NCBI GenBank assembly: GCA_043763625.1
Contig: JAYULL010000163.1
Coordinates: 24,959 to 88,958 of the forward strand
From: Rubrolithibacter sp043763625
Lineage (GTDB): Bacteria; Bacteroidota; Bacteroidia; Sphingobacteriales; Sphingobacteriaceae
Length of the DNA: 64,000 bases
Reading direction: 5' to 3'
Below, in pieces: positions 1 to 8,942 of the stretch (position 1 is its first letter; every line of letters begins with the position of its first letter). The position numbers were made by a program, and so were the translations under genes. The notes beneath the pieces are model-generated. The model was not told the origin of the DNA. It saw only the letters and a list, made by a program, of their open reading frames with translations, and did no database searches.

Positions 1-1
1 A

Positions 2-193
2 CTTGCTCATGAAAATGGGGCAATCAGCTTTGGAATCTCAGGATCGGGTCCATCAGTCTTTGCCTTTTCTACCACAAAAGAAGCTGGCGAAAAAATAACA
101 CAGGTAATAAAAACCCATTTGAATACTTTAAGTATTGCTTGTAAAACTTATGTATCGCCAATTAATGCTCAAGGCCCAAAGGTGTTAGATTAG
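2..193 (+). CDS. thrB: homoserine kinase, C-terminal part (gene cut by window edge)
   Basis: The first 63 codons visible are the end of a GHMP-family kinase; the start lies outside the window. Homoserine kinase phosphorylates L-homoserine, giving the substrate of threonine synthase. The visible part has the C-terminal glycine-rich segment ISGSGPSVFAF, typical of the third GHMP motif, and ends with INAQGPKVLD, a tail I recognise from Bacteroidota ThrB. It stops 36 bases before threonine synthase on the same strand, so a thrA-thrB-thrC operon is likely. The family call is firm; the operon order upstream is inference. Confidence 0.85.
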   Translation, partial: LAHENGAISFGISGSGPSVFAFSTTKEAGEKITQVIKTHLNTLSIACKTYVSPINAQGPKVLD

Positions 194-229
194 GGGATAA
201 ATCGTAAATTTTAGTTCTAAAAATCGTCA

Positions 230-1537
230 ATGAAATTATACAGCACGAACGACAAAACGTTGAGGATTTCTTTTAAAGATGCTGTTTTCAACAGTCTTCC
301 ACAGGATAAAGGCTTATATATGCCGGTCGCAATTCCAAAGTTGGACGCTTCTTTTATTGAAAAATTGCCTTCGCTTACTTTGCAGCAAATTGCTTTTGAG
401 GTTGCTCACGCTTTGCTGAAAGACTCTATTTCTTCGCCTGATTTGGAAGCGATTATCTATGATGCAATAAATTTCGATGCACCTCTAAGAAAGATTAGAG
501 AAGATTTTTACGCACTTGAATTGTTTCATGGGCCCTCTTTAGCTTTTAAAGATTTTGGCGCCAGATTTATGAGCCGGGTGATGAGTCATTTTCTTTTAGA
601 AGGAGAAAAAGAACTAAACGTTCTGGTAGCCACCTCCGGAGACACGGGAGGAGCAGTTGCTTTAGGGTTTTTAGGCGTGCCGAATACTCGAGTTACTATT
701 CTTTATCCTAAAGGAAAAGTTAGCCCGATTCAAGAACTGCAGCTAACTACCCACGGGCAAAATATTCGAGCAATAGAAATCGACGGAACTTTTGACGATT
801 GCCAGGCACTAGTCAAGCAAGCATTTCTTGACAATGAACTAAATAAAGAATTTCGTTTAACCTCCGCAAATTCTATTAATATCGCTCGCTTAATTCCACA
901 GACCTTTTATTACTTCAATGCTTACGCTCAGCTAAAAAGAGAAGGAAAAGGCGAAGTGGTATTTTCGGTCCCCAGCGGTAATTTCGGTAATATCGGTGCA
1001 GGAATTTTAGCTTGGAGAATGGGACTTCCTGTTAAACAATTTTTAGCTGCCACTAACGTAAACGATACAGTACCTGAATATCTAAAAACCGGCATTTATC
1101 AGGCTAAACCTTCCGTTGCAACACTCTCTAACGCAATGGACGTCGGTAATCCGAGCAATTGGGTAAGAATTTTGGATATGTTTGGAGAAAAGCCGGAAGA
1201 GTTGAAAAAGATAGTTACCGGATTTCGATTTACAGATGCGGAAACAGAAGAAGCAGTAAATAAAATCTTTACCGAAACCGGGTATATTGTTTGCCCACAC
1301 ACTGCTATAGCTGAACTCGCTGCAGAGGCCCATAAAACAGAAAACCCGAATAGGGATTTCTCTTACCTATTTCTCGCCACTGCTCACCCTTGCAAATTTC
1401 CTGATGTGTATAACAAAGAAATGTCTGCTCTAATAGAAATTCCTGAACAAGTAAAATCGCTGGAAGCAAAAGACAAGCAAGCCGTTTCAATGGGAATTGA
1501 TTTTGAAGGATTTAAGAAGTTTTTGTTAGAAAATTGA
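230..1537 (+). CDS. thrC: threonine synthase
   Basis: A 435-residue PLP enzyme that converts O-phospho-L-homoserine to L-threonine, the last step of the pathway, in the cytosol. The lysine expected to bind PLP is K107 in HGPSLAFKDFGARF, and the phosphate-binding glycine-rich loop TSGDTGGAV follows at about residue 135. The N-terminal start MKLYSTNDK is the usual one for the family and the length is normal. It follows homoserine kinase by 36 bases, consistent with co-transcription. Confidence 0.97.
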   Translation: MKLYSTNDKTLRISFKDAVFNSLPQDKGLYMPVAIPKLDASFIEKLPSLTLQQIAFEVAHALLKDSISSPDLEAIIYDAINFDAPLRKIREDFYALELFHGPSLAFKDFGARFMSRVMSHFLLEGEKELNVLVATSGDTGGAVALGFLGVPNTRVTILYPKGKVSPIQELQLTTHGQNIRAIEIDGTFDDCQALVKQAFLDNELNKEFRLTSANSINIARLIPQTFYYFNAYAQLKREGKGEVVFSVPSGNFGNIGAGILAWRMGLPVKQFLAATNVNDTVPEYLKTGIYQAKPSVATLSNAMDVGNPSNWVRILDMFGEKPEELKKIVTGFRFTDAETEEAVNKIFTETGYIVCPHTAIAELAAEAHKTENPNRDFSYLFLATAHPCKFPDVYNKEMSALIEIPEQVKSLEAKDKQAVSMGIDFEGFKKFLLEN

Positions 1538-1574
1538 CATACGCATAAATTATTTAAGTGCGGATCTTTGATTT

Positions 1575-1811
1575 ATGAAAACGAGAGTCAATTTAACGAT
1601 TGAGGAAGGACTACTAAGTCGGATTAAAGAGTACGCATCTGAAAAAAAGGTGAGTGTTTCTGAACTTGTGGAACAATACTTCGCACGTTTAACCAAGAAA
1701 CCTACTACCAAAAGCGATTTGATTAAAAGCTTACCAAAAAGCAACAAATTTGATGAGGTAGATTTAACGAGGCAATATCCGGAAGATAACTCCTCAAAAT
1801 ATGGTTTTTAA
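1575..1811 (+). CDS. antitoxin of a type II toxin-antitoxin pair (DUF6364-like, ribbon-helix-helix)
   Basis: A 78-residue protein beginning MKTRVNLTIEEGLLSRIKEY, the pattern of a ribbon-helix-helix DNA-binding domain: a short strand with alternating polar residues, then two helices. The rest is charged and probably disordered, as expected for a segment that wraps a toxin. It overlaps the PIN-domain gene by 11 bases, the usual arrangement of an antitoxin-toxin operon. Antitoxins of this type normally repress their own promoter. The DUF6364 assignment is by resemblance only; the antitoxin role rests mostly on the toxin next door. Confidence 0.75.
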   Translation: MKTRVNLTIEEGLLSRIKEYASEKKVSVSELVEQYFARLTKKPTTKSDLIKSLPKSNKFDEVDLTRQYPEDNSSKYGF

Positions 1812-2214
1812 AATCTTTCTTGACGCTAATGTTTGTTCAGATTTCCTTCTTCAGAGAAAAGGCTCTGAACCGGCAGAAAAACTCTTCAAACAAATGATGG
1901 ATAAAGAAATTAAAGTTTTTATTACCCCCACTATTCTTCACATCATTATTTATTATTTAGGTAAGGTTCATGAACATACAGTTGTAAAGACTATCATTTC
2001 AAATCTTCTAATTGATATTAATATTATTGATTGTAATAAAGAAATCGCAATAAATGCAGTTAATTCAAAATTCAAGAATATAGAAGATGCATTGCAGTAT
2101 TACACTGCAATGCATCACAAAGTAGATTTTTTTGTCACTAATGATAAGGATTTAAGAAGGCAAGGGCTTCCTTTCTTACCGATCTACTCTCCCACAGAAT
2201 ATCTTAATCTTTAG
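1801..2214 (+). CDS. PIN-domain ribonuclease toxin (VapC-like)
   Basis: A 137-residue single-domain PIN protein. The metal-binding acidic residues can be seen: D8 in FLDANV, the aspartate of the IEDALQYYTA helix (about residue 96), and FFVTNDKDLR near residue 115. The position where VapC often has a glutamate is replaced by PTILHIIIYYLG, a variant seen in the PIN branch common in Bacteroidota. Members cleave RNA and are held inactive by the antitoxin encoded just upstream (11-base overlap). The target RNA cannot be told from sequence. Confidence 0.8.
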   Translation: MVFKIFLDANVCSDFLLQRKGSEPAEKLFKQMMDKEIKVFITPTILHIIIYYLGKVHEHTVVKTIISNLLIDINIIDCNKEIAINAVNSKFKNIEDALQYYTAMHHKVDFFVTNDKDLRRQGLPFLPIYSPTEYLNL

Positions 2215-2221
2215 TTTCATC

Positions 2222-2264
2222 TCACAGAAAATCATTATTCAAAAAGAGAAATGCTTTTCTGTGA
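2222..2264. terminator. inverted repeat between convergent genes, possible bidirectional terminator
   Basis: TCACAGAAAA (2222-2231) is exactly complementary to TTTTCTGTGA (2255-2264), with a 23-base A-rich loop. It lies between the convergent toxin gene and the envelope-protein gene. The long loop and lack of a clear T-run make a terminator call weak. Confidence 0.35.
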
Positions 2265-2285
2265 AAATGCAACAATTCTATTCCC

Positions 2286-3497
2286 TTAAAAGAGGTAGTT
2301 AATTCCGGCAGTAGCCGAAGGCGTTTTAATTGAAACAGTAATTACGTCGTAAACAGCCGTCAAGGGAATGTGTGTTGAGTAAAAGAGCTCAACTTTTCTT
2401 TTTATCGTTATTCCCGCTTTTAGATTCGCTCCTGCCCAAAGGGCCTTCATTTTTAACTCTTTCGGGGTCGAACCAAGTATTACCTGCTCGTTTCGTCCAT
2501 AACTTGAATAGTTCAAAGCAGGTCCCGCAGCAAAAAATACACTTATAGGGTTTGAGTTATAAACATTTGCTATAAACTGCGGAATAAAAGAAATCGTTTG
2601 TGCATCCAGTAAATGATAGCCGGTATTTCCGGTTCTACGCACCTCCGATTTTGCAGTATGGTACATCAGTCCGGCTCGTAAAATAAATCTTTGTGCCGCA
2701 TGATTCAAGATCAAATCTATTCCAACCTCCCCCGAGGGTAAGAATGTACCCCTGCTTGTCACTTGTTTTGCAAGTAAGTTATCTCCTGCGTATTTCATTA
2801 AACCTTTAGTTGCACCAATACCAAGGGAAAATCGAGTTTCAGATCTCTTATAATTTTCACCATCTTCTTGAAGATTATTAATTATCCCGATAACGTCTGC
2901 GATGTCTTTTAAGGTATATGAGCTTTTTTTGATTCTTTTTTGGAGAAAGGAAGACGAAACGTTAAACAACTCCGCCAGATACAGTAACTGGTTTTTATAT
3001 AACTGTTGAATTGTAACATATGTATTCTCTTGAGGGTCAATCTGAACCTTGTTTCTTAGTTCCAAAGGAACTGCATTCTTGCTATGCAAATAATAGTATC
3101 TGGACTTGATCGCATCCGTATAGGAGAACAACGTAATGTTTTCTCCTTTTTGAATTATTTTCAGAAATACCACATCAGTTTTAATAGTGGTGTCTATCGG
3201 ATTTCTGAAACGGTCCGGCAGTAAAATATCTAAACTTATAGCAACTTTAAATCGCTGATAAGCGTCGACACCTTCGATTTCGAAATACTCAATATCGAGT
3301 ACCGTAAATTTTTCGGCACTTGCGTCTAATTTACTTTTAAAAGCGATAGAAGAAGGATTTCTCTGCCACTCTTGATAATTAATATAACCTCGAACAGTAT
3401 CGGAGTTTTGATTAATGACAAAGCCCTTTTTGTAATTGCTTTGTGAGAATGCCACTACCGGCAATAGTAAAATAAAAGAAAGTAAAAATTTATACAT
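2286..3497 (-). CDS. hypothetical secreted or outer-membrane protein
   Basis: About 403 residues when started at MYKFLLSFILLLPVVAFSQ, a clear Sec signal peptide with a cut after FSQ; a longer frame to 3551 would bury this signal, so I chose the inner ATG. The first part has a repeated-strand look (NQNSDTVRGYINYQEW), and the last third has alternating aromatic and hydrophobic strands (GEVGIDLILNH, RFILRAGLMYH, PQFIANVYN) ending in INYLF, which suggests a beta-barrel-like end. Proteins of this layout are frequent and uncharacterised in Bacteroidota. No function can be assigned. Confidence 0.7.
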   Translation of the reverse strand: MYKFLLSFILLLPVVAFSQSNYKKGFVINQNSDTVRGYINYQEWQRNPSSIAFKSKLDASAEKFTVLDIEYFEIEGVDAYQRFKVAISLDILLPDRFRNPIDTTIKTDVVFLKIIQKGENITLFSYTDAIKSRYYYLHSKNAVPLELRNKVQIDPQENTYVTIQQLYKNQLLYLAELFNVSSSFLQKRIKKSSYTLKDIADVIGIINNLQEDGENYKRSETRFSLGIGATKGLMKYAGDNLLAKQVTSRGTFLPSGEVGIDLILNHAAQRFILRAGLMYHTAKSEVRRTGNTGYHLLDAQTISFIPQFIANVYNSNPISVFFAAGPALNYSSYGRNEQVILGSTPKELKMKALWAGANLKAGITIKRKVELFYSTHIPLTAVYDVITVSIKTPSATAGINYLF

Positions 3498-3566
3498 GGC
3501 GTTAATTTTCGCCAAGTATAAGAAATGTTCTTTTAAAGAACAATTCCCCATAAAACCCTTAAAATA

Positions 3567-6500
3567 TCAATACCCCAAATTCGGACTCAACCACCTCTCA
3601 ACATCTTCCAAAAGCATATTTTTCCGCTTAGCATAATCTTCAACTTGGTCTTTTTGAATTTTTCCCAAGCCGAAATAGCGAGATTCAGGATTGGCGAAGT
3701 AAAATCCGCTTACTGCGGCGGTGGGGTGCATCGCAAAACTTTCGGTTAAGTAAATTCCCGTAGCTTCTTCCGCTTTAAGTAAGTCGAAAAGAGTTCGCTT
3801 TTCAGTATGATCCGGGCATGCGGGATAACCCGGTGCCGGACGAATGCCCTGATATTTCTCCCTAATCAACTCTTCGCTCCTTAAGTTTTCATCTTTTGCA
3901 TAACCCCAATATTCCTTACGAACCAACTCATGCATTTTTTCTGCGAAAGCTTCAGCTAAGCGATCAGCTAAGGCCTTGGCCATGATGCTGTTGTAGTCGT
4001 CGTGATTCTTTTCAAACTCGGAAACAAGTTCATCGCAACCTATTCCTGTAGTAACTGCAAAACCGCCCCAATAATCTTCAATTCCGGTTTCTTTTGGGGC
4101 TACAAAGTCCGAAAGTGCATAATACGGTTCGCCTTGTGCTTTTTCTGATTGCTGACGAAGCGTATGAATTCGAGTTAAAATTTCTTTTCGGGAATCGTCG
4201 GTATAAAGCTCAATATCATCGCCGACAGAATTTGCGGCCCAAAAGCCGATAACTCCTTTTGCTTTCAGTAATTGTTTGTCTACAATTTGTTTCAGAAGAT
4301 TTTGAGCATCGTCAAATAATTTTTTGGCTTCGATACCTACAACCTTATCCTCAAAAATTTTAGGATAGCTTCCGCGAAGTTCCCAAGTATGGAAAAAAGG
4401 TGTCCAATCGATATAATCCAACAAGTGCTCAAGCGGAAAATTATCAAATATTTTAGTCCCTAAAAAAGTTGGTTTAGGTGTAATAGAGCTGTTTAGATTA
4501 ATCTGATATTTGCCGGAACGAGCTTCAATAATATTTTTAAAACGTTTGTCGGAACGTTTATTTAGATGTGCTTCTCTTGCTTTATCGTACTCTTCTCGGA
4601 TGTTATTAATATAAGAACCGCGATTTTCACCGTTCATTAATGTGCTGCAAACCGTAACGCTTCTTGAAGCATCCAACACATGAACGGCAGGGCCGGAGTA
4701 ATTAGGTGCAACCTTTACGGCGGCATGAATGCGAGAAGTTGTTGCTCCGCCGATAAGTAGCGGAATTGTAAATCCTTCACGCTCCATTTCTTTAGCAAAA
4801 TGCACCATTTCGTCTAACGACGGAGTAATCAATCCGCTTAAACCGATGATGTCTACCTTTTCTTCTCGAGCACGGCGAATGATTTCGTGAGCCGGAACCA
4901 TTACTCCCAAGTCGATAACTTCGAAGTTATTACAAGCCAGAACTACCCCCACAATATTTTTTCCTATGTCGTGAACGTCGCCTTTAACTGTAGCAAGCAA
5001 TACCTTTCCCGCAGAACTAGACGATTGTCCGTCAGGGTTTTTGAGCTTCTCTTCTTCAATATAAGGTAAAAGGTAAGCAACAGCTTTCTTCATCACCCGG
5101 GCGGATTTTACCACCTGTGGAAGAAACATTTTTCCGGCCCCGAACAAATCTCCTACTATGTTCATCCCGGCCATTAAAGGACCTTCTATCACTTGCAGTG
5201 GTTTGTCGTACTTTTGACGAGCCTCTTCAACATCACTATCTAAATAATCTATAATTCCTTTTACAAGCGAATGGGATAAACGAAATTCAACAGTTGCCTT
5301 CCGCCACTCTTCATCTTTTACAGCTTCTTTGCCTTTTGCCTTAACGGTTTCGGCGAATTCTACCAGTCGTTCGGTAGCATCGTCACGTCGGTTCAGCAAC
5401 ACATCTTCTACTCTTTCTAATAATTCTTTAGGGATTTGTTCGTAAACCTCCAGCATTCCGGCATTTACAATTCCCATATCTAACCCTGCTTTTATAGCAT
5501 GATACAGGAATGCCGAGTGCATCGCTTCACGTACGACATTGTTTCCCCGGAAGGAAAATGAAATATTAGAAACACCACCGCTAACTTTCGCGTAGTGCAG
5601 ATTTTCTTTTATCCAACGAGTAGCGTTTATAAAATCAACAGCATAATTGTTGTGCTCTTCTAATCCGGTAGCAACAGTTAAAATATTCGGATCAAAAATG
5701 ATATCTTGAGGAGGAAAACCTACTTCATTTACTAAAATATCATAGGACCGTTGACAGATTTCTTTTCGTCGTTCAAAACTATCAGCTTGACCATGCTCGT
5801 CAAAAGCCATCACAACAACTGCTGCGCCGTACTTTACTATTTTTGCTGCACTTTCTTTGAACTTTTCTTCACCTTCTTTAAGTGAAATCGAGTTTACAAT
5901 TCCTTTGCCTTGCAAACACTTTAATCCGGCTTCTATAACGGTCCACTTTGACGAATCGACCATTATCGGAAGTTTGGAAATATCCGGTTCTGAAGCGATA
6001 AGATTTAAGAATTTAGTCATCGCTGCTTCCGAATCGAGCATCCCTTCATCCATATTCACGTCGATTACCTGAGCTCCGCCTTCAACTTGCTGCCTGGCAA
6101 CAGAAAGGGCAGCGTCAAAATCGCCGCTCAAAATAAGCTTCGAAAACTTCGGGGAACCGGTAATATTGGTACGCTCACCGATATTTACAAAAATGCTTTC
6201 CGGCGTAATCGTTACCGGTTCTAATCCGCTTAAGCGTAAATAAGGTTCAACTTTCGGGATCCTGTGAGGAGAATATTTTGAAGCCTTTTCGGCAATACAT
6301 TTAATATGCTCCGGAGTAGTGCCGCAGCAGCCGCCCACGATGTTGACAAAACCGTTAGCGATGAAATCTTCCAGCAAATGCGCAGTTTCGTGCGGTACCT
6401 CATCGTATTGCCCAAATTCATTCGGCAGGCCGGCATTTGGATAAGCTGAAATATAGCATCCTGCTTTTTGTGACAACTCCTCGATATGAGGACGCATTTC

Positions 6501-7274
6501 TTTAGCTCCCAAAGCACAGTTCAAACCAATACTTAAGAGGTTTGCATGACTGAGAGAATTCAAAAAAGCTTCTACCGTTTGTCCTGATAAAGTTCTTCCG
6601 CTCGCATCAGTGATGGTGCCGGAAATCATTATTTCGAGAGGCCTCACCCTAAATCCCTCTCCGGCAGAGAGGGACTTTTTTAGCTCTTCTTCGTATTCTT
6701 TAATAGCGAAAATCGCTGCTTTAGTAATCAACGTATCCGTTATAGTCTCCAATAATAGAACATCTGCACCGCCATCGACCAAGCCTTTTACTTGTTCGGA
6801 AAATGCTGCTTTTAATTCATCAAAAGAAACAGCACGATAACCGGGATCATTTACATCAGGAGACATAGATGCCATTTTTGTAGTCGGCCCCATTGCTCCG
6901 GCAACAAACTTCGGTTTACCCGGATTTTTGGCCATAAACTCGTCAGCTGCTTCCCTTGCAATACGTGCTCCTTCATAGCTCATTTCGTATGATAAGTCTT
7001 CCAATTGGTAATCCGCCATTGAAATCCGTTGCGTACTGAAAGTATTTGTTTCAATTATATCCGCTCCCGCCTCCAGATAAGCCAAGTGGATTTCCTTTAT
7101 AACGTCGGGGCGAGTGATATTAAGAAGGTCATTATTGCCTTTTAAATCGCAAGCGTGGTTTTTAAACCGATCTCCGCGAAAATCTTCTTCCGTTAATTGA
7201 TAGCGCTGAATCATAGTTCCCATTGCGCCGTCAATTACCAAAATTCGTTTTTCCAGTTCCTCTCTTATATTCAT
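3567..7274 (-). CDS. metH: cobalamin-dependent methionine synthase
   Basis: A full-length 1235-residue enzyme that moves a methyl group from 5-methyltetrahydrofolate to homocysteine through cobalamin. Modules in order: homocysteine-binding barrel with zinc ligands LNCALG and GGCCGTTP, pterin-binding barrel (VNIGERTNITGS), cobalamin domain with GDVHDIGKN carrying the cobalt-ligating His768, and the activation domain with the SAM-binding RPAPGYPACPDHTEK near residue 1145. Unusual: compared with E. coli MetH as I recall it, about 11 extra residues lie near residues 199-212 (KKSLSAGEGFRVRP), and the DNA there is a palindromic repeat (see 6641-6681). No cobalamin riboswitch is evident in the short leader. 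Confidence 0.97.
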   Translation of the reverse strand: MNIREELEKRILVIDGAMGTMIQRYQLTEEDFRGDRFKNHACDLKGNNDLLNITRPDVIKEIHLAYLEAGADIIETNTFSTQRISMADYQLEDLSYEMSYEGARIAREAADEFMAKNPGKPKFVAGAMGPTTKMASMSPDVNDPGYRAVSFDELKAAFSEQVKGLVDGGADVLLLETITDTLITKAAIFAIKEYEEELKKSLSAGEGFRVRPLEIMISGTITDASGRTLSGQTVEAFLNSLSHANLLSIGLNCALGAKEMRPHIEELSQKAGCYISAYPNAGLPNEFGQYDEVPHETAHLLEDFIANGFVNIVGGCCGTTPEHIKCIAEKASKYSPHRIPKVEPYLRLSGLEPVTITPESIFVNIGERTNITGSPKFSKLILSGDFDAALSVARQQVEGGAQVIDVNMDEGMLDSEAAMTKFLNLIASEPDISKLPIMVDSSKWTVIEAGLKCLQGKGIVNSISLKEGEEKFKESAAKIVKYGAAVVVMAFDEHGQADSFERRKEICQRSYDILVNEVGFPPQDIIFDPNILTVATGLEEHNNYAVDFINATRWIKENLHYAKVSGGVSNISFSFRGNNVVREAMHSAFLYHAIKAGLDMGIVNAGMLEVYEQIPKELLERVEDVLLNRRDDATERLVEFAETVKAKGKEAVKDEEWRKATVEFRLSHSLVKGIIDYLDSDVEEARQKYDKPLQVIEGPLMAGMNIVGDLFGAGKMFLPQVVKSARVMKKAVAYLLPYIEEEKLKNPDGQSSSSAGKVLLATVKGDVHDIGKNIVGVVLACNNFEVIDLGVMVPAHEIIRRAREEKVDIIGLSGLITPSLDEMVHFAKEMEREGFTIPLLIGGATTSRIHAAVKVAPNYSGPAVHVLDASRSVTVCSTLMNGENRGSYINNIREEYDKAREAHLNKRSDKRFKNIIEARSGKYQINLNSSITPKPTFLGTKIFDNFPLEHLLDYIDWTPFFHTWELRGSYPKIFEDKVVGIEAKKLFDDAQNLLKQIVDKQLLKAKGVIGFWAANSVGDDIELYTDDSRKEILTRIHTLRQQSEKAQGEPYYALSDFVAPKETGIEDYWGGFAVTTGIGCDELVSEFEKNHDDYNSIMAKALADRLAEAFAEKMHELVRKEYWGYAKDENLRSEELIREKYQGIRPAPGYPACPDHTEKRTLFDLLKAEEATGIYLTESFAMHPTAAVSGFYFANPESRYFGLGKIQKDQVEDYAKRKNMLLEDVERWLSPNLGY
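6641..6681. repeat. dispersed palindromic repeat inserted in frame in metH
   Basis: The core is TCCCTCTC (6654-6661) pairing with GAGAGGGA (6667-6674) around a five-base loop, preceded by CTCACCCTAAA and followed by CTTTTTT. The same block, flanks included, occurs in intergenic DNA at 25184-25219 in the opposite orientation. In metH it is read as KKSLSAGEGFRVRP and adds residues missing from E. coli MetH at that place. Confidence 0.7.
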
Positions 7275-7360
7275 TTGCGAGTTTTATGTTATAAGTTTTA
7301 TTTAGTAAGTATTAACGGGATAGGAATAAGTGTGTAGACTTAAAACTTATCATGTAGAAC

Positions 7361-7561
7361 TTACAACTCTAACAGCTTATTTTCGAAAAGTCGGTTATTG
7401 TTTTTGACTTCACTTATCTTCTCCGCATTTCGGCGGATAGAATTTAGCACCTTGTCAGCACAGGTTGCTAAGACATCGTTGGGTCTATTCCCTCCGTCTT
7501 TCTCAATAAGCAATACAAAAATGCTGTTTTTTTCAGTAGGAATCAAGAATCGGTCAAACAA
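7361..7561 (-). CDS. doubtful small open frame between yccA-like gene and metH
   Basis: A 66-codon frame with a TTG start, just after the terminator hairpin of the upstream gene. Its text (NSIFVLLIEKDGG, KVLNSIRRNAEKISEVKN) has the amphipathic pattern of real protein, and the frame stays open upstream through the hairpin into the end of the neighbouring gene. No good ATG or ribosome site is seen and I recognise no family. It could be a remnant of an older gene. The rest of the 312-base gap (7275-7360) is AT-rich and holds the metH leader, where I see no motif. Confidence 0.25.
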   Translation of the reverse strand: MFDRFLIPTEKNSIFVLLIEKDGGNRPNDVLATCADKVLNSIRRNAEKISEVKNNNRLFENKLLEL

Positions 7562-7581
7562 AAAAGCTCCCGCAGGAGCTT
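7560..7581 (-). terminator. rho-independent terminator of the Bax-inhibitor-1 family gene
   Basis: On the minus strand AAGCTCC and GGAGCTT form a 7-bp stem around a four-base loop, followed by TTTTTT. It begins six bases after the stop codon of the gene at 7587-8315. Confidence 0.8.
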
Positions 7582-7586
7582 CCTGA

Positions 7587-8315
7587 TTATTTCCTTCTGC
7601 CGAAAAGCCTCAGCAGAAATAAAAACATGTTTATGAAATCAAGATACAGGGTGAGTGCACCCATGAGTGCCGTTTTTTTCGAGGAAGCATCGCCGTACTC
7701 AATTCCTTCGGAAATTCGTTTCAGTTTTTGCACATCGTAAGCGGTGAGTCCCACGAAGACAGCTACTCCCACAAAACTGATTATATATCCCAATTGGTCG
7801 CTTCCAAGAAAAAAGTTAACGATAGAGGCAATAACTATTCCTACTAAAAGCATAATTAAAATAGAACCGAATTTTGTTAAATCCTGATTAGTAGTATATC
7901 CTGCTACCGCCATAACTCCAAATAGTAAAGAAGCTGTAATGAAACAACCTAAAACTGAGGAGGCGGTATAAGCAAGCAAAATAAAGCTTAAACTGATTCC
8001 GGTAACTGTAGCATAGGCAATAAACAAAAACGAAAGTGCCGAATAAGATAGCTTGTTAATACCGAAAGACATTATTAATACGAATGCGATGGGAGAAAAC
8101 ATTGCAACTTTACCCCAAAGAGTTGTACGGCCCGTATCGAAGTCGACTAATAATTTGATCAAGTTTTCGCTAGTTGCAAAAAAGTATGCTGCTGCTGCCG
8201 AAATGCTCAAGGCAATAAACATCCAGAGAAAGACATTAGACATAAACTTCTTTGAGTCTGTAGACTCAAGTTGAATTACGTTTTTGTAAGAATAATCAGG
8301 ACTGTTACTTTCCAT
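7587..8315 (-). CDS. Bax inhibitor-1/YccA family membrane protein
   Basis: A 242-residue integral inner-membrane protein with about seven hydrophobic segments. Family hallmarks are the SNVFLWMFIALSISAAAAYFF opening and the last third with VGLTAYDVQKLKRI followed by GALTLYLDFINMFLFLLRLFG, the typical BI-1 C-terminus. Bacterial members (YccA, YetJ) interact with the FtsH protease or act as pH-dependent calcium leak channels; which applies here is unknown. It is followed at once by a strong terminator, so it seems to be the last gene of its transcript. Confidence 0.9.
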   Translation of the reverse strand: MESNSPDYSYKNVIQLESTDSKKFMSNVFLWMFIALSISAAAAYFFATSENLIKLLVDFDTGRTTLWGKVAMFSPIAFVLIMSFGINKLSYSALSFLFIAYATVTGISLSFILLAYTASSVLGCFITASLLFGVMAVAGYTTNQDLTKFGSILIMLLVGIVIASIVNFFLGSDQLGYIISFVGVAVFVGLTAYDVQKLKRISEGIEYGDASSKKTALMGALTLYLDFINMFLFLLRLFGRRK

Positions 8316-8348
8316 TTAAAAATATTTTAAGCAAAATAAGAATAAATT

Positions 8349-8915
8349 TTAATTCAACCTCTTAACCATTTGCTCTTCTACTTGCTTGAAAAACTGAATG
8401 GGCTTTAAGCCCCGCCAAGCTAATTGATCCAATTGGCCGCCGAAATTTATATAGTAGTCTATATGGCTATGTTTAAATTCGCCGATAACGTGGTCTCTAA
8501 AATTGATTCCGGCAATCCAACCCTCTTCTACATCCTGAAACCATTCTTCGTAATACAAATCATCGGACGAGTGAAAATTTAAAATGTTTTCGCCGATAAG
8601 GATAAATTTATTGATCCCCTGATCCAACATCAGTTCTAAAATTTCGCGTTTAAGAAGCATTATATCGTTATAAATCGCGTCATTCCATTCTCCGATAAAT
8701 TCTATAATCGAGTATCCTCTATCATAGTCGACAAATAAAACTTTTAGGTATAAGGTTTGCGAACCAAACTCATCCCACTGCGGGTGGATATAAAAGTTGT
8801 ATATCTTTTTATCGAACTCAAACTCGCTGTATTGGGTATCATAAAAAGGCGAGCGTTCATCTTCCGCAGCAACATAGTAGTCGCGCCACCTGTAAAATGG
8901 TTCTATCTCATGCAT
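8349..8915 (-). CDS. conserved hypothetical cytosolic protein
   Basis: A 188-residue acidic protein rich in aromatic residues (FYRWRDYYVAAEDERSPFYD at the start, EEWFQDVEEGWIAGINFRDH later) and without signal peptide or membrane segment. I do not recognise a named domain. It sits 33 bases upstream of the BI-1 family gene and 27 bases downstream of murQ on the same strand, so the three may be co-transcribed. The good length, low-complexity-free sequence and tight spacing support a real gene. Confidence 0.75.
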   Translation of the reverse strand: MHEIEPFYRWRDYYVAAEDERSPFYDTQYSEFEFDKKIYNFYIHPQWDEFGSQTLYLKVLFVDYDRGYSIIEFIGEWNDAIYNDIMLLKREILELMLDQGINKFILIGENILNFHSSDDLYYEEWFQDVEEGWIAGINFRDHVIGEFKHSHIDYYINFGGQLDQLAWRGLKPIQFFKQVEEQMVKRLN

Positions 8916-8942
8916 CTCCGGCTCCTTTTCAAATTAATAATT

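Noticed and set aside
7275..7360. Cobalamin or SAM riboswitch in front of metH
   Set aside because: The leader is short and AT-rich, with no conserved B12-box or S-box pattern that I can see.
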